Below are positions 9,396-17,924 of a stretch of 64,000 bases of DNA, piece after piece. The position numbers and the translations under genes are program-made. How positions within the stretch are numbered: the first letter of the stretch is position 1; each line of letters starts with the position of its first letter. The DNA comes from Chryseobacterium tagetis (GTDB lineage Bacteria; Bacteroidota; Bacteroidia; Flavobacteriales; Weeksellaceae), in contig NZ_JAERSE020000002.1 in assembly GCF_016735585.2 (NCBI RefSeq), forward strand, positions 682,001-746,000, in the 5' to 3' direction. Under the pieces are notes generated by a model. The model saw only the letters and a program-made list of their open reading frames with translations, had not been told where the DNA came from and did no database searches.

Positions 9396-10289
9396 TTATA
9401 CTTTTATTCCTGTTCTCATTTTAGCACTTCTGGCTCTTGAGTTTTCTTCGATCTCCTGGTCGTCCGGAATGATCGCTTTACTTTTTACCAGTTCAAATGC
9501 TTTTTTATAGTTTCCGTAAATGTCTCTTTCAGGTTCTCCTTCAAACATTCCGTTTTTCAAAAATCTTTTTACCAGCCTGTCTTCCAGAGAGTGGTAAGAA
9601 ATGACAACCAGTCTTCCTTCTGGTTTCAAAACATTATATGACTGAACAAGCATTTCTTTTAAAACTTCAAGCTCTTGGTTTACTTCAATTCTTATTGCCT
9701 GAAATAACTGAGCGTAAAACTTGTTCACTTTGTGAGGTGGAAGATAACTGAATAGCTTTTTCAGATCTTCGGTAGTTTCAATGCTTTTCGTTTTTCTGTG
9801 ATGAACGATATCTCTGGCCAATTTTCTGGCTTCTCTCAGTTCACCATAATAATAAAAAATATCGGCAAGCTGTTCTTCTTCATAGTCATTGATGACTCTT
9901 TTGGCATCAAGTCCCTGCATAACATTCATTCTCATATCCAATGGAGCGTTGCTTCTTGTTGAGAAACCTCTTTCTGCTTCATCGAACTGGTGAGAAGAAA
10001 CTCCCAGGTCAGCCAAAACACCATCTATCTGAGAAATCCCATACATTAATAAAGAGTTTTCCAGAAATCTGAAATTCTGATTGATTAATGTAAATCTAGG
10101 ATCGTCTATTGTATTTTTAAGAGCATCTAAATCCTGATCAAAACTGAACAATCTTCCTTTTTCTGAAAGTCTGCTCAATATTTCTCTGGAATGACCGCCT
10201 CCTCCAAAAGTACAGTCTACATATATTCCGTCTGGATTCGTTACCAAATCATCTACACTCTGCTTCAACAAAACGGGGTTATGATACAT
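9396..10289 (-). CDS. rsmH: 16S rRNA (cytosine(1402)-N(4))-methyltransferase RsmH (MraW)
   Basis: RsmH methylates N4 of C1402 in 16S rRNA, in the ribosomal P-site region. The 297-residue product opens YHNPVLLKQSVDDL and has the SAM-binding motif VDCTFGGGGHSREIL, then DGVLADLGVSSHQFD, RGFSTRSNAPLDMRM, and the C-terminal ISYHSLEDRLVKRFLK and NSRARSAKMR segments. These are diagnostic for the family. It is the second gene of the dcw cluster, 40 bp after mraZ. Confidence 0.97.
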   Translation of the reverse strand: MYHNPVLLKQSVDDLVTNPDGIYVDCTFGGGGHSREILSRLSEKGRLFSFDQDLDALKNTIDDPRFTLINQNFRFLENSLLMYGISQIDGVLADLGVSSHQFDEAERGFSTRSNAPLDMRMNVMQGLDAKRVINDYEEEQLADIFYYYGELREARKLARDIVHHRKTKSIETTEDLKKLFSYLPPHKVNKFYAQLFQAIRIEVNQELEVLKEMLVQSYNVLKPEGRLVVISYHSLEDRLVKRFLKNGMFEGEPERDIYGNYKKAFELVKSKAIIPDDQEIEENSRARSAKMRTGIKV

Positions 10290-10329
10290 ACTTAAGTTGT
10301 GTTTTTATCGCTTTTATTAATCAGCGTGA

Positions 10330-10788
10330 TTATTCTTCATCTAAAGAGCCCATTACATCTTCGGCAAGACTGGCAAAATCGGCTTCATTGGTAGAAATCA
10401 CCTTTTCGTAGGCTTCTTTATCCCAAATTTCAAACAATTCTCCAGCGCTTGTAATCACAATATCTTTCTGAAGATTTGCAAAATGAGTCAGATCTTTGGA
10501 AATCTGTAATCTTCCTGCGTTGTCCAGCTCAACTGTTTTTACTCCTGCCGTAAACATTCTAATGAAATCAGCATTCTTTTTAATGAATCTGTTAAGTTTA
10601 TTAATTTTGTCCATCAATTTATCCCATGCATTCATAGGGTAAACTTCCAGACAAGGTTGGAACACAGATCTTTTGACTACAAACGCCTTATCGTCGAAGT
10701 TTTCCATCTGTTTAATCAAAGATGAAGGAACTTTTAAGCGGCCTTTGTCGTCAATTTTACACTCATATGTCCCAATGAAACTTTTCAT
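10330..10788 (-). CDS. mraZ: Transcriptional regulator MraZ
   Basis: MraZ is an AbrB-fold DNA-binding protein that controls its own dcw cluster. The 152-residue product starts MKSFIGTYECKIDDKGRLKVPSSL and has a second copy of the fold around KTVELDNAGRLQISKDL. A further in-frame ATG lies upstream at 10827, but the added residues do not fit the family, and that start falls inside the repeated MraZ operator. ATG 10788 is therefore chosen. The C-terminus is acidic and slightly longer than in the E. coli protein. It is the first gene of the cluster. Confidence 0.94.
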   Translation of the reverse strand: MKSFIGTYECKIDDKGRLKVPSSLIKQMENFDDKAFVVKRSVFQPCLEVYPMNAWDKLMDKINKLNRFIKKNADFIRMFTAGVKTVELDNAGRLQISKDLTHFANLQKDIVITSAGELFEIWDKEAYEKVISTNEADFASLAEDVMGSLDEE

Positions 10789-10811
10789 TTGGAGCAAATT
10801 TATATAATAAT

Positions 10812-10848
10812 TTCCAAAACTTCCCACTTTTTCCCACTTTTTCCCTTA
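10812..10848 (-). promoter_or_regulatory. MraZ box operator
   Basis: On the minus strand three GGGAA units occur with exact 10-bp spacing (plus-strand TTCCC at 10821-10825, 10831-10835 and 10841-10845). A fourth, weaker GGAA unit follows one period further (TTCC at 10812-10815). MraZ is known to bind tandem TGGGA repeats separated by 5 bp, with about one helical turn between units. The site lies about 30-60 bp upstream of the mraZ ATG, consistent with autoregulation. Confidence 0.88.
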
Positions 10849-11030
10849 ATGTTAATAAGTTTTATTAAAGATTTAGATTTTAGTATGTAATTGTTTGATA
10901 TGAAGAAGATTGTGATTGCTACTATTTATGCCATAATAAAGAGATTTTCAAAAAAATAGCTAAAAAAAGGATTATTATGTTATTTTTATTTTAAATTAGA
11001 GTAATCAAAATTTTTTTGAGGTTTAATTTG

Positions 11031-11038
11031 TATTTTTG
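11031..11038 (+). promoter_or_regulatory. Flavobacterial -7 box upstream of the hydrolase gene
   Basis: TATTTTTG matches the Bacteroidota -7 consensus TAnnTTTG and lies 23 bp before the ATG at 11062. No TTG at the usual 17-23 bp upstream spacing is present, so the -33 element is weak. Confidence 0.5.
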
Positions 11039-11061
11039 CAAGGCTTTATTACAGGCATTAT

Positions 11062-11823
11062 ATGATATTTAGTACAAAAAAAGAAAAGAAATATACCTTT
11101 GTAGAAGCGGGGGAAGGACATCCATTGGTGTTGTTACACGGTTTGATGGGTGGTTTGAGTAATTTCGATAAGATGGTAGATTTTTTTTCAAACAGAGGTT
11201 TCAAAGTATATGTTCCTCAGTTACCGATCTACGATTTGCCGGTACTCAATACCAATCTTACGACTTTAGCAAAATATATTATAAAATTTATTGAAAGCCA
11301 CATTGAAGGTCCGGTAACCATTGTCGGAAACTCGATGGGAGGTCATGTTGGGTTAATTTTAACATTAGCAAGACCAGATTTGGTTAAAAATCTTGTTCTT
11401 ACGGGAAGCTCCGGCTTATATGAAAGAACTTTCGGTGACAGCTTTCCAAGAAAAAACGACCGTTCTTATATCAGAAAAAAAACAGAGGAGGTTTTTTATG
11501 ATCCTACAGTGGCTACAGAAGACTTGGTAGATGAGGTTTTCGGGGTAGTAAATGACAGGATGAAGGGCATCAAAACTGTAATGCTGGCAAGAAGCGCCAT
11601 CAAACATAATATGTTGAATGATTTACCTAAGATTCTGACACCAACGTGTCTGATCTGGGGAAAACAGGACAATGTAACGCCTCCTGAAGTTGCAGAGGAT
11701 ATGCACAAGTTCATCCCAAATTCAGACCTTTTCTGGATTGATAAATGCGGTCATGCGGCGATGATGGAAAAACCAGATGAATTCAATGAAATTCTTTACA
11801 GCTGGATAAAAGATAAAGTTTAA
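11062..11823 (+). CDS. Alpha/beta-fold hydrolase
   Basis: This is a 253-residue cytoplasmic alpha/beta hydrolase with no signal peptide. The oxyanion-hole region HGLMGGLSN is at about residues 25-33, the nucleophile elbow GNSMGG (Ser in G-x-S-x-G) at about residues 93-98, the acid in WGKQDNVTPPE, and the catalytic His in DKCGHAAMMEKPDEFN near the C-terminus. The full triad is therefore present. The substrate cannot be read from the sequence; homologues are variously esterases or C-C bond hydrolases. It starts divergently from the dcw cluster, and a terminator hairpin follows it before ysxC. Confidence 0.88.
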   Translation: MIFSTKKEKKYTFVEAGEGHPLVLLHGLMGGLSNFDKMVDFFSNRGFKVYVPQLPIYDLPVLNTNLTTLAKYIIKFIESHIEGPVTIVGNSMGGHVGLILTLARPDLVKNLVLTGSSGLYERTFGDSFPRKNDRSYIRKKTEEVFYDPTVATEDLVDEVFGVVNDRMKGIKTVMLARSAIKHNMLNDLPKILTPTCLIWGKQDNVTPPEVAEDMHKFIPNSDLFWIDKCGHAAMMEKPDEFNEILYSWIKDKV

Positions 11824-11840
11824 AATTAAAATAAAAAATG

Positions 11841-11875
11841 ACCATTAAGAGCTTTTTCTTAATGGTTTGTTTTTC
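11841..11875 (+). terminator. Rho-independent terminator between the hydrolase gene and ysxC
   Basis: ACCATTAAGA (11841-11850) pairs with TCTTAATGGT (11857-11866) around a 6-nt loop, followed by TTGTTTTT. Its presence argues against the longer ysxC reading frame that begins at 11838. Confidence 0.85.
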
Positions 11876-11891
11876 TAAAATATTCTATAAA

Positions 11892-12515
11892 ATGGTTATT
11901 AAAACAGCAACGTTTGTAAAAAGTAGTGGAAAATGGCAAGATTGTCCTGAACCTACCATTCCCGAGTATGCATTTATCGGAAGGTCTAATGTTGGAAAGT
12001 CATCGCTCATTAATGCAATGATGAATCACAAAGATTTGGCAAAAACTTCCGGAACACCAGGAAAAACACAGCTTATCAATCATTTTTTAGTTAATGAAAA
12101 CTGGTATTTAACCGATTTGCCGGGGTATGGATATGCAAAAGTTTCAAAGTCAATCAGAAAAGATTTTGAAAAGCTGATTACGAATTATATCCTGAACAGA
12201 AAAAATTTAGTGAATCTTTTTGTGTTGGTAGATTCCAGACATAAACCTCAAGTCATTGATTTGGAATTTATCCAATGGTGTGGAGAAAGTGGAGTGCCAT
12301 TCTCAATTGTATTCACAAAAGTGGATAAGCTAAAGCCTAATATTGCCATTAAAAATGTAGAGGATTATAAAGCGGAACTTCATAAAACCTGGGAGGATCT
12401 TCCTGAGTTGTATGTGACTTCTGCGGAAAAGAAAACCGGAGGTGATGAAATCTTAAGTTTCATTCAGAAAACTAATGAATTTTTGGCGAATAATAATGTA
12501 AGTTTCGATGAGTAA
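11892..12515 (+). CDS. ysxC: Ribosome biogenesis GTP-binding protein YsxC/EngB
   Basis: YsxC (EngB, YihA) is a TRAFAC-class GTPase needed for late assembly of the large ribosomal subunit. The 207-residue product starts MVIKTATFVKSSGKW. It has G1 GRSNVGKSSLINAM, a conserved SGTPGKTQLINHF segment (G2 region), G3 DLPGYGYAKV, G4 TKVDKL and G5 TSAEKKTGG. The start at 11892 is preferred to an upstream ATG at 11838 because the extra codons would cover the terminator hairpin and the family begins close to this Met. The 3' end overlaps the next gene by 8 bp. Confidence 0.95.
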   Translation: MVIKTATFVKSSGKWQDCPEPTIPEYAFIGRSNVGKSSLINAMMNHKDLAKTSGTPGKTQLINHFLVNENWYLTDLPGYGYAKVSKSIRKDFEKLITNYILNRKNLVNLFVLVDSRHKPQVIDLEFIQWCGESGVPFSIVFTKVDKLKPNIAIKNVEDYKAELHKTWEDLPELYVTSAEKKTGGDEILSFIQKTNEFLANNNVSFDE

Positions 12516-12957
12516 TATTATCTGGAAAATTAAAACTTTTGATGAGTTTACCGTTCCTGAGCTGTATGCGGTTTTAAAAGCAAGAATAAATGTTTTTGTC
12601 ATTGAACAGAATTGTCCTTATCCTGATCTGGATGATTACGATCAAAAAGCAGTTCATATTTGGGCAGAAGAAGATGGAGAGGTTTTAGCGAATTGCAGAA
12701 TCTTCGACAAAGGAATAAAGTATGATGAAACTTCGATCGGAAGAGTGTTGACAACTGAAAAAGCAAGAGGGAAAAACTTAGGGAGGCAGTTGATAAAATA
12801 CGCATTAGAAACTATTGAAAACCGTTTTCATACTTCTGAGGTAAGGATTTCGGCACAGGATTATCTATTGAAATTCTATTCCGAATTCGGATTTGTAGAT
12901 ACAGGAAAAAAGTATTTGGAAGACGATATTCCGCATACGGAAATGCTGAGAAAATAA
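12508..12957 (+). CDS. ElaA-type GNAT N-acetyltransferase
   Basis: This is a 149-residue GCN5-related acetyltransferase resembling ElaA. The N-terminal half has the ElaA-like stretch VFVIEQNCPYPDLDDYD. The acetyl-CoA loop is IGRVLTTEKARGKNLGRQL, and the C-terminal part has FYSEFGFVDTGKKYLEDDIPH, the typical ElaA end. The natural acceptor is not known. It overlaps ysxC by 8 bp and is probably co-transcribed with it. A strong terminator follows directly. Confidence 0.9.
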   Translation: MSNIIWKIKTFDEFTVPELYAVLKARINVFVIEQNCPYPDLDDYDQKAVHIWAEEDGEVLANCRIFDKGIKYDETSIGRVLTTEKARGKNLGRQLIKYALETIENRFHTSEVRISAQDYLLKFYSEFGFVDTGKKYLEDDIPHTEMLRK

Positions 12958-12958
12958 A

Positions 12959-12991
12959 AAAGCGGGGAAATCAAATTCCTCGCTTTTCTTT
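12959..12991. terminator. Terminator after the acetyltransferase gene
   Basis: AAAGCGGGGAA (12959-12969) pairs with TTCCTCGCTTT (12976-12986) around a 6-nt loop and is flanked by A and T tracts. It can serve both the plus-strand gene and the convergent minus-strand operon ending at 13019. Confidence 0.85.
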
Positions 12992-13018
12992 TGATAGTTA
13001 AATATATATGGAGTGTTT

Positions 13019-13906
13019 TTATTTGCCTGCAATAGCTTTTAAAATAATCGGTTCAAGGTTGGAAGGAAGATCGGCAGATTTGATCTGATAGTTTTTGATT
13101 TTCATTTCTTTGAACCAGTTTTCCCAGTATTCTTTGATTACGGCTTCTTCAAAAGGGTTTCCTTTTTCGGGATTAATACCAAGAACGATAACTTCAAGAT
13201 TGCTCAGGTTGTCATTTGCTTTTACAAAGCCATATTTATTTTTTTCGATAACATTCTTAAAATCTGAAGTGGTGAGATTATTGGCTTTGATCAATTTACT
13301 TGTTAGATAAGATGTTTTATTTTCTTCTGCAAATTGTGTGTTTTGATGGTACATATATCCGTCTGTCAAAATGAAGAGAATATTTCTACGATCGTTTTTT
13401 ATACAATAATCTTTTACTTTATTTTTAAAAAACTCCCAGATATCTGAACCAACATAGTTACCATCATGAATGGCTGATTGATAAATATTTAATGGTAATT
13501 CAGAGTATTTTTTATCAACAGTATCAAAATAATTTCTTGGAGTATCTCTATTGAAAGAAACTTTTAATTCTTTTGTGAATTCATTCATTTTCGGATCTGA
13601 AGGTTCCGGATTGAAGAAAACCTGCATCTGATCATCATAAGTAATAATCTTTTTTGATTTAATATGATTGAGAAATCCTTTTTCAATAGCTTTGATGTAT
13701 TCTGTATCCCGTTGGAAATATTGCATTGTAGGATTGGGATTGGTTGATGGATCGATTCTGTCGGATAAATCAATTAATATGCTGATATTGATGTTGTTGG
13801 GGTCAACTATGACTGAGTCTTCCTTTCTGTCATTTTTAGTTCCTATTTTTTCTTTGCAACAAGAAACCAAAGAAATAATCATTAATAAATAGAATAAATT
13901 TTTCAT
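13019..13906 (-). CDS. vWA-like lipoprotein, last gene of the TerB-containing operon
   Basis: This is a 295-residue predicted lipoprotein of unknown function. A signal peptide ends in LVSC with the lipid-modifiable Cys at residue 16. The mature part begins with the strand SILIDLSDRI (residues 42-51), where DLSDR resembles the first metal-binding loop of von Willebrand A domains. NILFILTDGYMYH then looks like the third loop with LTDG. The domain call is by motif only and the metal site may be incomplete (DxSDR instead of DxSxS). It is 8 bp downstream of a coiled-coil membrane protein and probably works at the envelope with its operon partners. Confidence 0.72.
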   Translation of the reverse strand: MKNLFYLLMIISLVSCCKEKIGTKNDRKEDSVIVDPNNINISILIDLSDRIDPSTNPNPTMQYFQRDTEYIKAIEKGFLNHIKSKKIITYDDQMQVFFNPEPSDPKMNEFTKELKVSFNRDTPRNYFDTVDKKYSELPLNIYQSAIHDGNYVGSDIWEFFKNKVKDYCIKNDRRNILFILTDGYMYHQNTQFAEENKTSYLTSKLIKANNLTTSDFKNVIEKNKYGFVKANDNLSNLEVIVLGINPEKGNPFEEAVIKEYWENWFKEMKIKNYQIKSADLPSNLEPIILKAIAGK

Positions 13907-13914
13907 AATTGTGA

Positions 13915-15255
13915 TTATAAAGAGGATAAATAAACTAAATTTTGATTGTCAGAATTGGCACCTACAGTTTCAAGATTTGTGTTGTAGACTTCAATACAGC
14001 TATCAATCATGGTTTGTTTCTCTGTTCTTGAAACGGCTATTTTTTCTCCGATAAAAGTTATCCAGCCCTGAACATATTCTGAAGCATAAGATTTATAATC
14101 TTTGGTGGGAATTATGACTCCGTCAATAATGTTCTGGAGTTCTTCAATTCTACCGTATGTTTTGATAATCAGTTCCTTTGAATTGCCGATATTGGCAGTG
14201 ATTTCTTCAATTTCTTTTTTCAAAGCATTGATTTTTTCTGAAAGAGAGATTACCTTTTTCTGTCTGATTTCCTGTTCACTTCTGATCTTGTCTTTTTCCC
14301 GATGCTCTTTCATGACAAAGTCAAAAACAAGCCCCCAAATGATATAAACAATGAATCCTGCGAAAATAATTCCCCAAAACTGAATTTTGGTAAAAGCTAT
14401 TGTCAGGTTAAATGGAGGGGAATCAAAAGTACGGTTTAAGTCATATAATTTCGATTCAATTTCATACGCTAAAATACAGTCGAAGATAAAAGTAATGATG
14501 AACAATAAACCAAGTTTTACGTAATTGGCTTTTGTTTTATTTTCTCCAAACATATGAATCAGAAAGCCTAATCCAAGAAATACAAAAGGAATCAGGGTAA
14601 CAAAAGCAGCTTCAATGAAACCGTCATTCCATGCTTTTATCCAGGCATTGGCGTCTAAAACACTTTGGATGACAGTACTTTTGGCGTCAAAACTTTTAAA
14701 AAATGCCGAATAAGAAGTCGAAATATAAAATGTTCCTAAATATAAAGTGATAGGAATTAAAAGAATTAAACCAATCACGAATTTTGCAGATGCTCCCCGT
14801 GTTGCTTTCACATTGTATTTCTCTGGATTTCTCGGAAGGTCTAGAATCTCTCCTGTCAAAGTATCAATAGTGTGCTGATGGCTTTCAATTTCTGAGTTCT
14901 TCTTTTTAAGAAGCTCTTCCTTAGTTTCCTGTGAGACGGTCAAAGCTTTGATTTCTGCTTCCCTGTTTTTTTGCTCATTGACATAAGATTCCTTAAGCTT
15001 TTTTTGTTTTTCAACCATTTCTTTTTCTTCATTCTGAAATTTCGAATAAACACTGTCGAGGCAAATGAATAGGGTAGAATGGTTTCCGCTAGTTCGCGAA
15101 CTGTCTCTGTATCCTAATTCGTGATAACTTCTCTTTCGATTTTCTTCAAGAGATTCGTCGGCTGAATCTATCTCTGTTTTGGGAAGCTGCTCCTGTTTGG
15201 GCTCTATAGGAATCGTTTTTAATTTAAATAAGTTTTTTATGCTTGTGGTATCCAT
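13915..15255 (-). CDS. Coiled-coil membrane protein of unknown function
   Basis: I do not recognise a named family. The 446-residue product has a polar N-terminus, a Lys/Glu-rich coiled coil at about residues 72-140, and four hydrophobic helices at about 158-178, 213-236, 247-266 and 290-315. A second coiled coil follows at about 316-375, then a mixed C-terminal domain. Both coiled coils are predicted on the cytoplasmic side if the helices are a simple four-pass bundle. It sits 6 bp after a TerB-like gene and 8 bp before a vWA-like lipoprotein gene, so a scaffold role in an envelope complex is a reasonable guess. Confidence 0.7.
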   Translation of the reverse strand: MDTTSIKNLFKLKTIPIEPKQEQLPKTEIDSADESLEENRKRSYHELGYRDSSRTSGNHSTLFICLDSVYSKFQNEEKEMVEKQKKLKESYVNEQKNREAEIKALTVSQETKEELLKKKNSEIESHQHTIDTLTGEILDLPRNPEKYNVKATRGASAKFVIGLILLIPITLYLGTFYISTSYSAFFKSFDAKSTVIQSVLDANAWIKAWNDGFIEAAFVTLIPFVFLGLGFLIHMFGENKTKANYVKLGLLFIITFIFDCILAYEIESKLYDLNRTFDSPPFNLTIAFTKIQFWGIIFAGFIVYIIWGLVFDFVMKEHREKDKIRSEQEIRQKKVISLSEKINALKKEIEEITANIGNSKELIIKTYGRIEELQNIIDGVIIPTKDYKSYASEYVQGWITFIGEKIAVSRTEKQTMIDSCIEVYNTNLETVGANSDNQNLVYLSSL

Positions 15256-15261
15256 GGTAGG

Positions 15262-15669
15262 TTAGTTTTTTAATTCGTATAAAATTTCTCTTTTATTCTT
15301 TCCGGTTTTCACAGCTTCAATCAAATAATCAGCAATGGCAGTTTCGTTTTCTTCTAAAAACCCGAACATCCGGACATATTTCTGTAAAGCGGAATATTCG
15401 TTGGGAGAAACAATTCCGTCTGCCCAAATCATCACGGTAAGATCATACAGATAATCTATTTTTTCATCAATTGTTTCCGGAACTAATGTTTTGAAATTAA
15501 TAGGTTTCATAAGAATTTCATCCAGGTTTTTAGATGAGATCCCTCTTTCCTCCGCGCATTTATAAAGCATTTTCAATTCTAAGGTGCTGAAATCATCGTC
15601 ACAGACAGCCATTTGATATAACCTTAAGAAATGAGCCTTGAGATTTTCGGTTATTAGGTTACTTTCCAT
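15262..15669 (-). CDS. TerB-like protein
   Basis: This is a 135-residue all-helical soluble protein. Two acidic repeats, AVCDDDFSTLELKMLYKCAEERG (residues about 21-43) and IWADGIVSPNEYSALQKYV, have the spacing and D-x-x-(I/F)-x-x-x-E pattern of TerB/DjlA-like domains, which are thought to bind metal. TerB proteins belong to tellurite-resistance-type stress systems that also contain vWA-domain proteins. The 5' end overlaps the preceding membrane-protein gene by 11 bp. The call is by motif and context, without a database match. Confidence 0.7.
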   Translation of the reverse strand: MESNLITENLKAHFLRLYQMAVCDDDFSTLELKMLYKCAEERGISSKNLDEILMKPINFKTLVPETIDEKIDYLYDLTVMIWADGIVSPNEYSALQKYVRMFGFLEENETAIADYLIEAVKTGKNKREILYELKN

Positions 15670-16075
15670 TGTGGTTTTCTTCTTTTGGTTTTTTAGGATT
15701 AATAATTCTGTCTCTGGAAACAGTTCTTTGATGTATAGAGGGTAAATGCTCTGAAGTTTCTTCGGTAATTTCTTCTTCCTTTTTCTGCTCTGACCTTTCT
15801 ATGAAATTGATCAGCAGAAATAAAATTCCTGTTATAATATCAAGCGGAATCCAAACACTTTTTCGATAGAGATAAATCGGAAAAACCGGATTGAAAAGAA
15901 TAAGAATGACAAGAAAAATTATACTGAAATAATGTTGTCGGAAGCTTATGGTGTTGTATAATACCAATAAAGCTCCAATAGATATCAGAATTCTGAGAAA
16001 AGTATAATATTCTATGGGAAGTCTGAAAATACCGATGAAACAACATAGCGCACAGAAGGTGAGAAATGGTTTCAT
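15659..16075 (-). CDS. Small membrane protein of unknown function
   Basis: This is a 138-residue protein with about four short hydrophobic segments in the first 90 residues (for example FLTFCALCCFIGIF, ILISIGALLVLY, IIFLVILILF and IITGILFLLINF). A charged cytoplasmic tail follows, rich in Glu, Lys and Pro. No family was recognised. It overlaps the TerB-like gene by 11 bp and follows the SH3 lipoprotein gene by 8 bp, so it is firmly inside the operon. Confidence 0.65.
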   Translation of the reverse strand: MKPFLTFCALCCFIGIFRLPIEYYTFLRILISIGALLVLYNTISFRQHYFSIIFLVILILFNPVFPIYLYRKSVWIPLDIITGILFLLINFIERSEQKKEEEITEETSEHLPSIHQRTVSRDRIINPKKPKEENHNGK

Positions 16076-16083
16076 TTTTTAAT

Positions 16084-16596
16084 TTATTTTACATCTTTAT
16101 AATAAACATATCCTTTTTTTGCACTTGATTTAACCTGTACTTTGTACCAGTCTCCTTCTTTAGAAAGTTGAATCAGTTTGGTGTCTTTGGAAACCTTCGC
16201 TATTATTTTAGATGTCCTCGAAGGCTTTTCATAAATAGAAGTAGTTGCAATCCCGGCAATATATCTGTTGTTGGAATTGAGGTTGATATTGATCTTATCA
16301 ATAACTACTTTAGAAGGTTTATTGGATTTGTTTTTCGATGATTTATGAAAGTCTGAAGTTGTGTTTTTTTTAGTTTTAGCCTTATTGGTGGAATTGCCGG
16401 ATGAAGAACTTCCACGACAAACGCCACAGGTTCCGCCTCCGCTGCAATGGCCACATCGGGAACAATTTGAACAAGCGGTACAATACTCAGAGCCTGTACA
16501 TCTTCCGTCGTGTCCTACATTATCGTTGGCCTTAAAACAAGAATTTAAAAGAAACAAACTGAAAGAAGTTATAATGAAGAGGATTAATTTTTTCAT
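16084..16596 (-). CDS. Cys-rich lipoprotein with C-terminal SH3-like domain
   Basis: This is a 170-residue predicted lipoprotein with a signal peptide ending LLNSC (Cys at residue 20). Residues about 33-60 carry a dense run of cysteines (C-x5-C-x2-C-x2-C-x2-C-x2-C then C-x2-C), like a small metal-binding or disulfide-rich knuckle. A Ser/Lys/Asn-rich linker follows. The last 60 residues (SIYEKPSRTSKIIAKVSKDT to GYVYYKDV) look like a bacterial SH3 domain, a fold often used to bind cell-wall peptides. It may tether the operon's complex to peptidoglycan; this is inference. Confidence 0.75.
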   Translation of the reverse strand: MKKLILFIITSFSLFLLNSCFKANDNVGHDGRCTGSEYCTACSNCSRCGHCSGGGTCGVCRGSSSSGNSTNKAKTKKNTTSDFHKSSKNKSNKPSKVVIDKININLNSNNRYIAGIATTSIYEKPSRTSKIIAKVSKDTKLIQLSKEGDWYKVQVKSSAKKGYVYYKDVK

Positions 16597-16637
16597 GTTT
16601 TAAATAGTATATAGTTATTGATTCGTATTTGCGATCA

Positions 16638-17909
16638 TCATACAAAAACTTCATTCATAGATATTTCTCTCATTGCCTGTATTTTTATGTGATCATTGGC
16701 ATTTCTATATTGTCTGATAGAGCTGGATAATCCGAGAGACAATATTTCGGTTTCATTACGGTTTAAACGTAATGAATAGCTTTTGTTCTGAACGACTAAT
16801 TCAAAATTACCTCCCGTTAAATCATGAGAAATCAATTTGGAGAAAGGAATTTGAAAGCTTTTTCCTCCTGCATTGAAAACGATTCTTGCATTTGTTAGAA
16901 ATAAAGTTCCGGGATGCATCTGTGTTACGTTTTCTTTTACGGGGCGATATCTTCCGCCGCCAACTCTTGCATTCACTCCTTTCATAACCTTGAAAGAAAC
17001 GCTGGAACTTGTACGAGAATAGCCTGTGTGAACCAGCTTGTTCTCAATAAGCTTAGCATTCATATTCAGATAGCATTGCTCATCTCTGTTTAACGTGATA
17101 GGAGGGTTATAAATGAGTGGGAAAATACCATGATCCAGATTCCATAAAAACTTAGCGTGTTGTAAGGTTTTAATTTTCCGATCAGAGATAAATGTTTTTA
17201 TATTCTGATGGTCGATTTTAAGATTCCTTGTTGCCTGCTTCAGCTCTGTTTCCTCCATTGGAGAAAGACGTTTATCGGATATTTTTTCTTCAAGTATTGT
17301 ATTGAATAATGAAAAAGCGATTTTGTTTTTGATCACATCGGTTTTATCTAATGGAAACTGAAGGAAAGTAGCAATATTTATTATCTGTTGATTCTCTGAG
17401 TCGGTTAATACTTGATCTACATAACATTTCTGAACTAAATTTTTTACGATCTTTTCCGAGATTTTATTTTTCTCAAGGAATACCTGCTGATCAGAGAGAT
17501 TGAAATATACTTTGATTTCATTCAGTTTAAGTATTTTATCCTGAGTTAGATTAAAATCTGAAATGACATTGCATAAAGTATTATAGTACACTTTTTTTCC
17601 AAGCTTTATTTTTTGTTTGTCAGTTAATGCTTTTTTGTGGTTCAATACATTTTGTTGATAGGTGGGTAAGATGGTCTGAAGATCGGAATAATTGATTTTC
17701 CGTAGTATTTGATGAGTTCCATCGAGACTAATTTTCATTATTTTATCTATAATAAAATCACCAGTTAACGGAATTAAAAATAAGATAAGTACCAACACGA
17801 CAGCTACCAACTCAAAACGCTGTTCTATTAATAAACCAAATGAAACAAAAAGAAACAGAATTCCCAAACTCCATCGGAGAATTTTCAGAATAAATAGGAA
17901 AGTTTTCAT
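16638..17909 (-). CDS. Membrane-anchored protein with helical middle and possible PH/GRAM-like C-terminus
   Basis: The 423-residue product has two N-terminal hydrophobic helices (about residues 9-27 and 34-53). A long helical region to about 270 contains repeated acidic turns such as DLNLTQDKILKLNE-like and RLSPMEETELKQ, reminiscent of TerB-type helices. The C-terminal segment from about residue 330 contains HPGTLFLTNARIVFNAGG and IPFSKLISHDL, the pattern seen in PH/GRAM-like lipid-associated domains. The domain assignment is tentative. It lies 16 bp after the HsdR-N-type gene. Confidence 0.65.
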   Translation of the reverse strand: MKTFLFILKILRWSLGILFLFVSFGLLIEQRFELVAVVLVLILFLIPLTGDFIIDKIMKISLDGTHQILRKINYSDLQTILPTYQQNVLNHKKALTDKQKIKLGKKVYYNTLCNVISDFNLTQDKILKLNEIKVYFNLSDQQVFLEKNKISEKIVKNLVQKCYVDQVLTDSENQQIINIATFLQFPLDKTDVIKNKIAFSLFNTILEEKISDKRLSPMEETELKQATRNLKIDHQNIKTFISDRKIKTLQHAKFLWNLDHGIFPLIYNPPITLNRDEQCYLNMNAKLIENKLVHTGYSRTSSSVSFKVMKGVNARVGGGRYRPVKENVTQMHPGTLFLTNARIVFNAGGKSFQIPFSKLISHDLTGGNFELVVQNKSYSLRLNRNETEILSLGLSSSIRQYRNANDHIKIQAMREISMNEVFV

Positions 17910-17924
17910 GGTTATTAGTTTGGG

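Noticed and set aside
10789..10827. Longer mraZ start at 10827
   Set aside because: It lies in the MraZ operator, and the family begins at MKSFIGTYE.
10812..10848. CRISPR-like repeats
   Set aside because: Ten-bp units with 5-bp spacing are an operator, not an array; no array or cas gene was found anywhere.
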